From: Gaetbulibacter_A aestuarii
GTDB lineage: Bacteria; Bacteroidota; Bacteroidia; Flavobacteriales; Flavobacteriaceae
Direction of reading: 5' to 3'
Length of the DNA: 64,000 nt
Assembly: GCF_039537665.1 (NCBI RefSeq)
Contig: NZ_BAABAY010000006.1
Span: 223,769 to 287,768 of the forward strand
Below, in pieces: positions 1 through 5,787 of the stretch. The translations under genes were made by a program, and so were the position numbers. Every line of letters starts with the position of its first letter. The stretch's first letter is position 1. The notes under the pieces are model-generated. The model did not search any database. It worked only from the letters and a program-made list of their open reading frames with translations, and was not told the DNA's origin.

Positions 1-2
1 AC

Positions 3-269
3 ATTCTCTCCGGAAGAAATAAACCAAGTCTGGATTTTGTTTTAAAAATCCTGGCGGCCTACCCTGATGTAGAGTTATATTGGTTACTAAATGGTAAAGG
101 TCATTTTGATCCTGGATCAGAAAAAAAAGTGATATCCGAAACTTCTAAAGCTCCTAAAGCTGTTTTGGAAAACGTAAAGGAAACATCTGTAAAACAATCT
201 GATGGCAAATCTATTGATCGCATTGTTATTTTTTATACAGACGGAAGCTTCCAAAACTTTCAAAATTAA
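3..269 (+). CDS. Helix-turn-helix regulator, C-terminal fragment
   Basis: This is an open frame entering from the left edge and stopping at TAA 267-269, with 88 residues visible. The first part (LSGRNKPSLDFVLKILAAYP, then ELYWLLNGKG) is the end of an XRE/Cro-type DNA-binding domain: the 'S.RNKPS.D...KI....P.V...WLL.G.G' pattern is typical of such regulators in Flavobacteriaceae. The remaining residues form a Lys/Glu-rich linker and a short tail (IDRIVIFYTDGSFQNFQN). It is probably a cytoplasmic DNA-binding regulator. The N-terminal half with the recognition helix lies outside the window, so targets cannot be inferred. Confidence 0.72.
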   Translation: MLSGRNKPSLDFVLKILAAYPDVELYWLLNGKGHFDPGSEKKVISETSKAPKAVLENVKETSVKQSDGKSIDRIVIFYTDGSFQNFQN

Positions 270-303
270 GATGGTGATTCGTACTTTTGCTAAAAATATA
301 CTT

Positions 304-675
304 ATGAAATATGTTCTTTTGATCGGTTTAGCAAGTTTATTCACCGCCTGCTATCAACCAACAAGAAACTGCAAGGATTACCGAACTGGAACGTTTCACA
401 GTGAAGTTGTTATTAACGGCAAGGTCTTTACTTCCGATTTTACACGAAATGAAAAAGTTCAGGTTGAAACTTATGATGATCATAAGGATTCTTCGGAAGT
501 TCGGTGGATTAATGATTGTGAGGTTGTTTTCCGAACAATTCACCCGAAAAATATGTCAGAGCGTAAGGATGTTCATTTAAAAATCCTAACCACTACGGAC
601 TCGTCATACACTTTTGAGTATTCTTACATTGGGGAAACCAAGAAACAAAAAGGTGTTGCTTACAAAGTTGATTGA
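304..675 (+). CDS. Small lipoprotein of unknown function
   Basis: 123 aa. The start is set at ATG 304 because it gives a clean lipoprotein signal peptide (MKYVLLIGLASLFTAC, lipobox LFTAC, lipidated Cys at residue 16). An in-frame upstream ATG at 202 would overlap the preceding gene and destroy the signal. The mature part has no motif I can assign. It contains 'GTFHSEVVINGKVFTSDFTRNE', 'RWINDCEV' and a Lys-rich end 'GETKKQKGVAYKVD', a layout I associate with conserved small lipoproteins of Flavobacteriaceae. It lies 34 nt downstream of the regulator fragment on the same strand and could be co-transcribed. Function unknown. Confidence 0.75.
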   Translation: MKYVLLIGLASLFTACYQPTRNCKDYRTGTFHSEVVINGKVFTSDFTRNEKVQVETYDDHKDSSEVRWINDCEVVFRTIHPKNMSERKDVHLKILTTTDSSYTFEYSYIGETKKQKGVAYKVD

Positions 676-681
676 AATAGC

Positions 682-1179
682 TTAGTCAAAAGGATAAAGA
701 AAAGATTCTTTTAATTCAAAATCAATGGTTTTATCCTCGTTCACGAAATAATTAATGAACAACTCTCCCCAGTATTCTCCATCTGAAAAATCAGCCACGA
801 TCCATTTATGATTCAAAATTTTAACGGTATTGATCAGCATTTTTCGGTCTTCACTGGATTCATATGGAATTAAGGGATTCTTTTTTTCGAAATTAAGTTC
901 GTGTAATTGATCTTTAATTACCGGAATTAGGGAATCTACATTATAACCATCACGTTCAAAATAACTTATGGCATCTTCATTACGTTCTAAATTGAAATAG
1001 GAAAGATCTTGAATTTTATGATCTAATGTCGCCAGGGAATCTTTATAAGTTTTATTTAGTGCCCTGTAATTTTCAATAGTGGTATTCATATCCTGAAAGG
1101 TATTCTTGGAGGTTATGTATTGATAAAGCACCAGAAGCGCCATAAAAACAAACAAATACATAAAAATTTTCTGCTTCAT
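682..1179 (-). CDS. Membrane-anchored hypothetical protein
   Basis: 165 aa. An N-terminal hydrophobic segment (about residues 4-21) is followed by a short predicted coiled coil (about 30-60, 'NTTIENYRALNKTYKDSLAT') and a C-terminal domain with the pattern 'NHKWIVADFSDGEYWGELF'. It looks like a signal-anchor protein with a periplasmic domain. I know similar proteins as conserved, uncharacterised genes of Flavobacteriaceae; any 'hydrolase' label would be unsupported because no catalytic motif is visible. It is 11 nt downstream of the MBL hydrolase stop on the same strand, so the two probably form one transcript. Confidence 0.7.
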   Translation of the reverse strand: MKQKIFMYLFVFMALLVLYQYITSKNTFQDMNTTIENYRALNKTYKDSLATLDHKIQDLSYFNLERNEDAISYFERDGYNVDSLIPVIKDQLHELNFEKKNPLIPYESSEDRKMLINTVKILNHKWIVADFSDGEYWGELFINYFVNEDKTIDFELKESFLYPFD

Positions 1180-1190
1180 ATTGATAATTT

Positions 1191-1952
1191 TTAAATAGTG
1201 ATTTCTAAAGTGTCATAGGCCAGGGAAACATGTTCCGGCAGTTTCTTTTCTACCTCGTCATGAAAGCCAAGCAAATGACTAATATGAGTTAAAAACGCCT
1301 TCTTTGGATTTACCTTTTCAATAAAAGCGAGAGCTTCTTCTAAATTAAAATGGGAACGATGTGGTTCAATACGTAACGCATTCACAACCAAAAAAGGAAC
1401 ATTTTTTATTTTTTCTATCTCTTCATCTCCTACCATTTTCATGTCTGTTAAATAAGCAAAATCACCAAAACGAAATCCGAAAACCTGCAAGCCTCCATGA
1501 TCGCCATTTACGGGGATAACCTCTAAATTATGCAAATGAAATGGAGTATTACTTATTTCGTTGATACTTACCGTTGGTGCTCCAGGATATTTATTTTCTG
1601 TAGCAAACACATAATCAAAACGTGTTTTTAAGGATTCTATAACGCGTGGATGCCCATAAATCGGAATATCTCCCTGACGGAAATAAAACGGACGAATATC
1701 ATCAAACCCCATAACATGGTCGGCATGCTCATGGGTAAACAAAATCCCATCGATACGGTCTACATCAGCGCGTAGCATTTGATATCTAAAATCCGGACCG
1801 CAGTCTACCACATAGCGATAATCATCCCATGCTACCAAAATGGAAACACGAAGTCGCTTATCCTTAGGATTTGTGCTTAAACAAACAGGATGTTTACTCC
1901 CAATTATGGGAATACCTTGAGAAGTTCCAGTGCCTAAAAAAGTGATTTTCAA
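1191..1952 (-). CDS. PhnP-like metallo-beta-lactamase-fold hydrolase
   Basis: 253 aa with a TTG start at 1952. The MBL fold begins immediately (KITFLGTGTSQGIP). The metal-binding motif THEHADH is at residues 73-79, followed by Asp/Gly 'VDCGPDFR' (49-56), 'DHGGLQVFGF' (151-160), 'LTDMK' (168-172), 'EPHRSHFN' (196-203) and the final His 'LTHISH' (221-226). This is the arrangement of PhnP/RNase Z-like phosphodiesterases. The actual substrate is unknown; PhnP acts on cyclic phosphodiesters, but no other C-P lyase genes are present. The longer reading from ATG 2033 would include the promoter (CAAAAATA 1971-1978) and overlap the divergent gene, so the short start is preferred. Confidence 0.85.
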   Translation of the reverse strand: MKITFLGTGTSQGIPIIGSKHPVCLSTNPKDKRLRVSILVAWDDYRYVVDCGPDFRYQMLRADVDRIDGILFTHEHADHVMGFDDIRPFYFRQGDIPIYGHPRVIESLKTRFDYVFATENKYPGAPTVSINEISNTPFHLHNLEVIPVNGDHGGLQVFGFRFGDFAYLTDMKMVGDEEIEKIKNVPFLVVNALRIEPHRSHFNLEEALAFIEKVNPKKAFLTHISHLLGFHDEVEKKLPEHVSLAYDTLEITI

Positions 1953-1970
1953 AATAGCGTAACTTTTGAA

Positions 1971-1978
1971 CAAAAATA
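1971..1978 (-). promoter_or_regulatory. -7 promoter box for the MBL hydrolase
   Basis: On the minus strand this reads TATTTTTG, a match to the Bacteroidetes -7 box TAnnTTTG. It predicts a transcript start near 1964, about a dozen bases before the TTG start at 1952, which is the main argument for that start codon. No clear -33 element was picked out. Confidence 0.55.
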
Positions 1979-2010
1979 AGGTTATTTTTTTGTTTGATAT
2001 ACTTAATTCA

Positions 2011-2018
2011 TACCTTTG
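2011..2018 (+). promoter_or_regulatory. -7 promoter box for the 2046 gene
   Basis: TACCTTTG fits TAnnTTTG, with TTTG ending at 1992 as a possible -33 element. It places the transcript start near 2024 and excludes the in-frame ATG at 2016 as the start of the gene. It lies about 33 bp from the oppositely facing box at 1971-1978, so the two promoters are back to back. Confidence 0.6.
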
Positions 2019-2045
2019 TGGCGTTACCTTCAACCTAAAAATACT

Positions 2046-3509
2046 ATGGAAATTACCATTAAAGGCGATAAAGAATTTGATAACGTTCCGTCCTTGAAAT
2101 CCAAGGCTTTACGCATCAATCTCAACGAAAATATTTACGGAACATTTGCCGAAATTGGCGCAGGTCAAGAAACTTGTCGCCATTTTTTTAGAGCAGGTGG
2201 TGCTTCAGGAACAATTGCAAAAGCCATGTCCGCTTATGATAAAGATTTCAGTGATGCCATTTATGGCGCTGAAGAAGACGGCCGTTATGTTACTGAGGCG
2301 CGTTTACGCAAAATGTTAACCCACGAAATGAGCCTTATTGAAAGTCGCTTAACGCGGGAAGAACATCCTAATAAAATATTTTTCACCTACGCTAATACCG
2401 TAGCAACTATTGATTTTGCTAAGCAATACAAAGGTCATGGTTGGGTTGGTATTAAATATCAGATTGAAGCCAATGCGGAATACAATGAAATTATTTTGCA
2501 TGTGCGATTCAAAGAAACCGATGCACGACTGCAACAGGAAACCCTGGGTATATTAGGGACAAATCTTATCTATGGGGCCTTCTATAAATACAACGAGCCT
2601 AAAAAATTACTTCGTTACCTATACGATCATTTAGATAAGGACCAAATTGAAATTGATACGATCAACTTTTCTGGTCCCGTTTTTCAAAATGTAGATAATC
2701 GTTTGATGAGTTTACAACTTGTTAAGAATGGCATGACCGATGCGGTGATGTTCGGACCGGATGGTACCAACGTATTACCTGCACGTGTATTCTATAAGAA
2801 AAACGTTCTGGCCTTGCGAGGTAGCTTCCGCCCTGTTACGAAGGTGAATATGGCTATGTATGAGAAATCATATGAAATGTTCATTAAGGAAAACAAGGTG
2901 GATGAGGAAAAAACCGTTGTTGTTTTTGAAATTACACTTTCCAATTTACGTGCTGAGGGTGAAATAGACGAGCAAGATTTTATAGATCGTGCTGATTTAT
3001 TATGTGCTCTCGGACAGTCTGTTATGATATCCAACTTTCAGGAATACTATAAGGTAGTTGAATACTTCTCTAAATATACCAAAGCCCGTATGGGATTAGT
3101 TATGGGTGTGAGTAATTTAGTTGATATTTTTGATGAAAAATACTATCGCCATATCAGTGGTGGGATTTTAGAAGCTTTTGGTAAGCTCTTCTTTAAAGAT
3201 CTGAAAGTATACCTTTATCCGATGCTCGATCCTGAAACCGGTGAACTTATTAATAGTGAAAACTTGAAAGTTTATCCTAGAATGAAGGAATTGTACAAAT
3301 TCTTTAAATACAATGGAAAAGTCATTGATATTAAAGAATATGACGAGAGTATCATGAATATCTTCTCCCGAGAAATTTTACGAATGATCTCTGAAGGTGA
3401 ATCCGGTTGGGAAGATATGGTTCCTGATGGAACAGCCGAATTAATTAAGGATTACAGACTTTTTGGATACACTCGAAAACCATTGACTTTAACCAGACGC
3501 CGTAAATGA
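2046..3509 (+). CDS. Conserved Bacteroidetes protein of unknown function
   Basis: 487 aa, starting MEITIKGDKEFDNVPSLKSK. It is soluble, with no signal peptide or membrane segment. I recognise the sequence type as a strongly conserved single-copy protein of Bacteroidetes. I recall such proteins carrying labels such as nicotinate-nucleotide adenylyltransferase or TonB-dependent receptor. Neither fits: there is no HxGH nucleotidyltransferase motif, no barrel and no plug. Notable conserved-looking stretches are 'FAEIGAGQETCRHFFRAGGA' and 'MFGPDGTNVLPARVFYKK'. The start at 2046 follows from the promoter at 2011-2018. It is monocistronic, ended by the terminator at 3533-3566. Function unknown. Confidence 0.8.
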   Translation: MEITIKGDKEFDNVPSLKSKALRINLNENIYGTFAEIGAGQETCRHFFRAGGASGTIAKAMSAYDKDFSDAIYGAEEDGRYVTEARLRKMLTHEMSLIESRLTREEHPNKIFFTYANTVATIDFAKQYKGHGWVGIKYQIEANAEYNEIILHVRFKETDARLQQETLGILGTNLIYGAFYKYNEPKKLLRYLYDHLDKDQIEIDTINFSGPVFQNVDNRLMSLQLVKNGMTDAVMFGPDGTNVLPARVFYKKNVLALRGSFRPVTKVNMAMYEKSYEMFIKENKVDEEKTVVVFEITLSNLRAEGEIDEQDFIDRADLLCALGQSVMISNFQEYYKVVEYFSKYTKARMGLVMGVSNLVDIFDEKYYRHISGGILEAFGKLFFKDLKVYLYPMLDPETGELINSENLKVYPRMKELYKFFKYNGKVIDIKEYDESIMNIFSREILRMISEGESGWEDMVPDGTAELIKDYRLFGYTRKPLTLTRRRK

Positions 3510-3532
3510 ACTGTGGCTCACGATAAAAAAAG

Positions 3533-3566
3533 AAAAAAGCAGCTAAAAAAATAGCTGCTTTTTTTA
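3533..3566. terminator. Bidirectional rho-independent terminator
   Basis: The inverted repeat AGCAGCTA / TAGCTGCT has an A-rich loop, an A tract on the left and a T tract on the right. It therefore works for the plus-strand gene ending at 3509 and the minus-strand peroxiredoxin ending at 3589. Confidence 0.85.
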
Positions 3567-3588
3567 TTCAATAATATAAAATTAGAAG

Positions 3589-4044
3589 TTATTCATCCAG
3601 GATTTGTGCTGCATGATCTTTGGTTTTCACCTTGTCAATCACACGCTCTACCTTTCCTTCTTCATCAATAATAAAGGTTGTTCTGTGAATACCATCATAC
3701 TCCTTACCCATAAATTTCTTAGGACCCCAAACTCCGAAAGTATTGATCACCGTTTTATCTTCATCGGCTAATAACGGAAAAGGGAAATCGTATTTTTCCT
3801 TAAAATTAGTTTGTTTTTTTTCAGAATCGGCGCTCACTCCTAAAATAGCATACCCATTATCCTGCAAGGCTTTATAGTTGTCTCTTAAGTTACAAGCTTC
3901 AGCGGTACAACCCGGGGTGTTTGCTTTAGGATAAAAGAAAACAATGAGTTTTTTCCCTTTGTAATCACTTAATGAAATCGTATTTCCTTGTTCGTCCTTT
4001 GCTGTAAAATTCGGCACAGCATCACCTTGTTTTAAAGTGTTCAT
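3589..4044 (-). CDS. bcp: Thioredoxin-dependent thiol peroxidase (BCP/PrxQ)
   Basis: 151 aa, the usual length for peroxiredoxin Q. It reduces hydrogen peroxide and organic hydroperoxides at the expense of thioredoxin in the cytoplasm. The active-site block is FYPKANTPGCTAEACNLRD: Thr43 and peroxidatic Cys46, with the resolving Cys51 five residues later as in atypical 2-Cys PrxQ. 'GIHRTTFIID' near the C-terminus carries the conserved Arg. It is divergent from nth with only 35 bp between the two ATGs and overlapping promoters, so expression of the two may be linked. Confidence 0.95.
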   Translation of the reverse strand: MNTLKQGDAVPNFTAKDEQGNTISLSDYKGKKLIVFFYPKANTPGCTAEACNLRDNYKALQDNGYAILGVSADSEKKQTNFKEKYDFPFPLLADEDKTVINTFGVWGPKKFMGKEYDGIHRTTFIIDEEGKVERVIDKVKTKDHAAQILDE

Positions 4045-4049
4045 AGTCT

Positions 4050-4057
4050 TAACTTTG
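4050..4057 (+). promoter_or_regulatory. -7 promoter box for nth
   Basis: TAACTTTG fits TAnnTTTG and lies 22 bp upstream of the nth ATG at 4080. Confidence 0.5.
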
Positions 4058-4065
4058 ATTTTTTA

Positions 4066-4073
4066 CAAAAATA
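4066..4073 (-). promoter_or_regulatory. -7 promoter box for bcp
   Basis: The minus strand reads TATTTTTG, fitting TAnnTTTG, 22 bp upstream of the bcp ATG at 4044. It faces the nth box at 4050-4057, so the two transcripts overlap at their starts. Confidence 0.5.
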
Positions 4074-4079
4074 CAATTT

Positions 4080-4736
4080 ATGAATAAGAAAGAGAAGGTT
4101 GATTTTGTTATAAAAACCTTAAATGAATTTTATCCTGAAGTTCCTATCCCCTTAGAGCATCAAGACCCTTATACTTTATTAATTGCTGTATTGCTTTCAG
4201 CTCAAAGTACGGATGTTAGGGTAAATCAAATCACACCTTTATTATTTGCTGAAGCTGATAATCCCTACGATATGGTTAAACTTACGGTTGAAGAAATTCG
4301 TGAAATAATAAAACCCGTAGGGCTATCCCCTATGAAAAGCAAGGGCATCCATGGTTTATCTAAAATTTTAATTGAAAAGCATGATGGTAAAGTACCTCAG
4401 GATTTTGAAGCATTGGAAGCATTGCCTGCAGTAGGTCATAAAACGGCAAGTGTTGTCATGTCTCAAGGTTTTGGTGTTCCTGCATTTCCTGTGGACACTC
4501 ATATTCATCGCCTTATGTACCGATGGAATTTAAGTAACGGAAAAAATGTTGTACAAACAGAAAAAGATGCCAAGCGTTTATTTCCTGAGGAATTATGGAA
4601 TAAGTTGCACCTTCAAATTATATGGTACGGACGAGAATACTCGCCTGCCAGAGGTTGGGATCTTGAAAAAGATGTGATCACTAAAACTATTGGAAGACAA
4701 TCCGTTATTAACGAATATTATAAAAAAAAGTCCTGA
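4080..4736 (+). CDS. nth: Endonuclease III-like DNA glycosylase without Fe-S cluster
   Basis: 218 aa. It is a base-excision repair glycosylase/AP lyase for oxidised pyrimidines. The helix-hairpin-helix is LPAVGHKTASVV (115-126), with the catalytic Lys121, and the catalytic Asp139 lies in VDTHIHR. Both residues match the family. The C-terminal region where classical EndoIII has four Cys binding a [4Fe-4S] cluster instead reads IIWYGREYSPARGW, and the whole protein contains no cysteine. It should therefore be a cluster-free enzyme, as some family members are. The gene starts 36 bp from divergent bcp. Its stop codon lies inside the terminator stem at 4728-4757. Confidence 0.92.
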   Translation: MNKKEKVDFVIKTLNEFYPEVPIPLEHQDPYTLLIAVLLSAQSTDVRVNQITPLLFAEADNPYDMVKLTVEEIREIIKPVGLSPMKSKGIHGLSKILIEKHDGKVPQDFEALEALPAVGHKTASVVMSQGFGVPAFPVDTHIHRLMYRWNLSNGKNVVQTEKDAKRLFPEELWNKLHLQIIWYGREYSPARGWDLEKDVITKTIGRQSVINEYYKKKS

Positions 4737-4757
4737 TGGTGTAGTGCATCAGGACTT
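4728..4757. terminator. Terminator hairpin at the end of nth
   Basis: A perfect 11-bp stem (4728-4738 with 4747-4757, AAGTCCTGATG) has an 8-nt loop. The A tract 4722-4729 precedes it on the plus strand, so the poly-U is on the minus-strand transcript; it probably ends the minus-strand operon from the sigma gene as well. It contains the nth stop codon. Confidence 0.7.
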
Positions 4758-4764
4758 CTCATTT

Positions 4765-4911
4765 CTAATTCAGAAGTGTTTCAAACTTCAGAGATTTACA
4801 ACTTATAACACTTAAAGCCTTAGAATAATCCAATAGAAACTTCACGGTTTCATCTTTGGGTTCCAATCGGTTTAAATTTTTAATAGATTTTTCAGAGTAA
4901 AGTTTTGCCAT
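4765..4911 (-). CDS. 48-aa conserved small protein downstream of the sigma factor
   Basis: 48 aa, starting MAKLYSEKSIKNLNRLEPKD and ending SCKSLKFETLLN. The frame is open from an A-rich initiation region to a TAG next to the terminator hairpin. The central 'ETVKFLLDYSKALSVI' looks like a short amphipathic helix. I recall similar proteins of about 50 residues next to sigma-70 genes in Flavobacteriaceae, which supports a real gene. It lies 54 nt downstream of the ECF sigma gene on the same strand, so it may be co-transcribed and could act on the sigma factor, but this is only inferred from position. Confidence 0.65.
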   Translation of the reverse strand: MAKLYSEKSIKNLNRLEPKDETVKFLLDYSKALSVISCKSLKFETLLN

Positions 4912-4965
4912 TATAATATTTTAAGAGTTATCCAAATTATAAACGGCCTAAAACCTACTTTATTG

Positions 4966-5550
4966 TTAGTTCGTTAAAACTATATTGTTTTTTTCTATTA
5001 TTTTCCTCAAATTAATGAGTGCATAACGCATTCGACCCAGAGCTGTATTGATACTAACGCCGGTACGCTCGGATATTTCCTTAAAACTCATATCCTTGTA
5101 AATACGCATCATTAAAACATCGCGTTGATCGTCAGGTAATTCATCTACCAATCGTCGAACATCATCTTCCACCTGTGCCTTAATGATTCTTTTTTCAGCA
5201 TTTAATGTAGAATCACTTAACACAGAAAAAATATTGAATTCTCCTGCATTATCAAACTTCGGCATACGATTCGATTTTCTAAAATGATCGATAACTAAGT
5301 TGTGAGCGATACGCATGACCCAGGGTAAAAATTTACCTTCTTCATTATAAGCGCCACGTTTCAAGGTGCGTATCACTTTAATAAAGGTATCCTGGAAAAT
5401 GTCTTCAGCAATATCTGAATCAAAAACTTTTGAATAAATAAAGCTGTAAATCTTTTGTTTGTGCCGTAAGATCAGAATTTCTAGAGCAGCTTCCTGGCCA
5501 CTCATATAATTTCTAACCAACGTAGCGTCTGGTATAAGTTCGTGTTGCAT
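4966..5550 (-). CDS. ECF-type RNA polymerase sigma factor
   Basis: 194 aa. Region 2 is clear (AALEILILRHKQKIYSFIYS ... DIAEDIFQDTFIKVIR ... FLPWVMRIAHNLVIDHFRK). Region 4 (DDQRDVLMMRIYKDMSFKEI followed by GVSINTALGRMRYALINLRK) carries the helix-turn-helix for -35 recognition. It is an RpoE-like sigma-70 factor directing a stress or envelope regulon. No membrane anti-sigma gene is adjacent; the only neighbour on the same strand is the 48-aa protein. An inverted repeat 15-38 nt upstream (5565-5588) may be its operator or a leader hairpin. Confidence 0.93.
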   Translation of the reverse strand: MQHELIPDATLVRNYMSGQEAALEILILRHKQKIYSFIYSKVFDSDIAEDIFQDTFIKVIRTLKRGAYNEEGKFLPWVMRIAHNLVIDHFRKSNRMPKFDNAGEFNIFSVLSDSTLNAEKRIIKAQVEDDVRRLVDELPDDQRDVLMMRIYKDMSFKEISERTGVSINTALGRMRYALINLRKIIEKNNIVLTN

Positions 5551-5564
5551 AAATATTACTTTTT

Positions 5565-5588
5565 AGCACAAGTCATGGGTATTGTGCT
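5565..5588. promoter_or_regulatory. Inverted repeat upstream of the ECF sigma gene
   Basis: AGCACAA (5565-5571) and TTGTGCT (5582-5588) form a perfect 7-bp dyad with a 10-bp spacer, giving half-sites about 1.6 helix turns apart. It sits 15-38 bp upstream of the sigma ATG. It could be an operator or, in the transcript, a hairpin. No regulator can be named. Confidence 0.45.
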
Positions 5589-5757
5589 TTGGGGTTAAAC
5601 GTTTAAAAAAGTAATGTTATGCTATAGGCAAGTGTTGATTTTTAATTGATTGATAGTACCAAATATAACAACAATCGTTACTAAAAAACAAAAATTCGAC
5701 TTCTTTTTTAACATATTATTTTGTTTTAGTCTATTTTATAAGATGAAATACTTATGG

Positions 5758-5765
5758 TATCTTTG
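5758..5765 (+). promoter_or_regulatory. -7 promoter box for uvrA
   Basis: TATCTTTG fits TAnnTTTG, 23 bp upstream of ATG 5788. It rules out the longer reading starting at 5650. Confidence 0.6.
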
Positions 5766-5787
5766 CAAAATTACGTGCAAAAAGCCT

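Noticed and set aside
1953..2033. Upstream extension of the MBL hydrolase to ATG 2033
   Set aside because: It covers the two divergent promoter boxes and overlaps the opposite gene; the fold starts right at TTG 1952.
2046..3509. Nicotinate-nucleotide adenylyltransferase or TonB receptor as function
   Set aside because: No nucleotidyltransferase HxGH motif and no barrel or plug; kept as unknown.
5650..5787. Upstream extension of uvrA to ATG 5650
   Set aside because: The extension contains the promoter box at 5758 and reads as a non-conserved hydrophobic stretch; UvrA starts at 5788.
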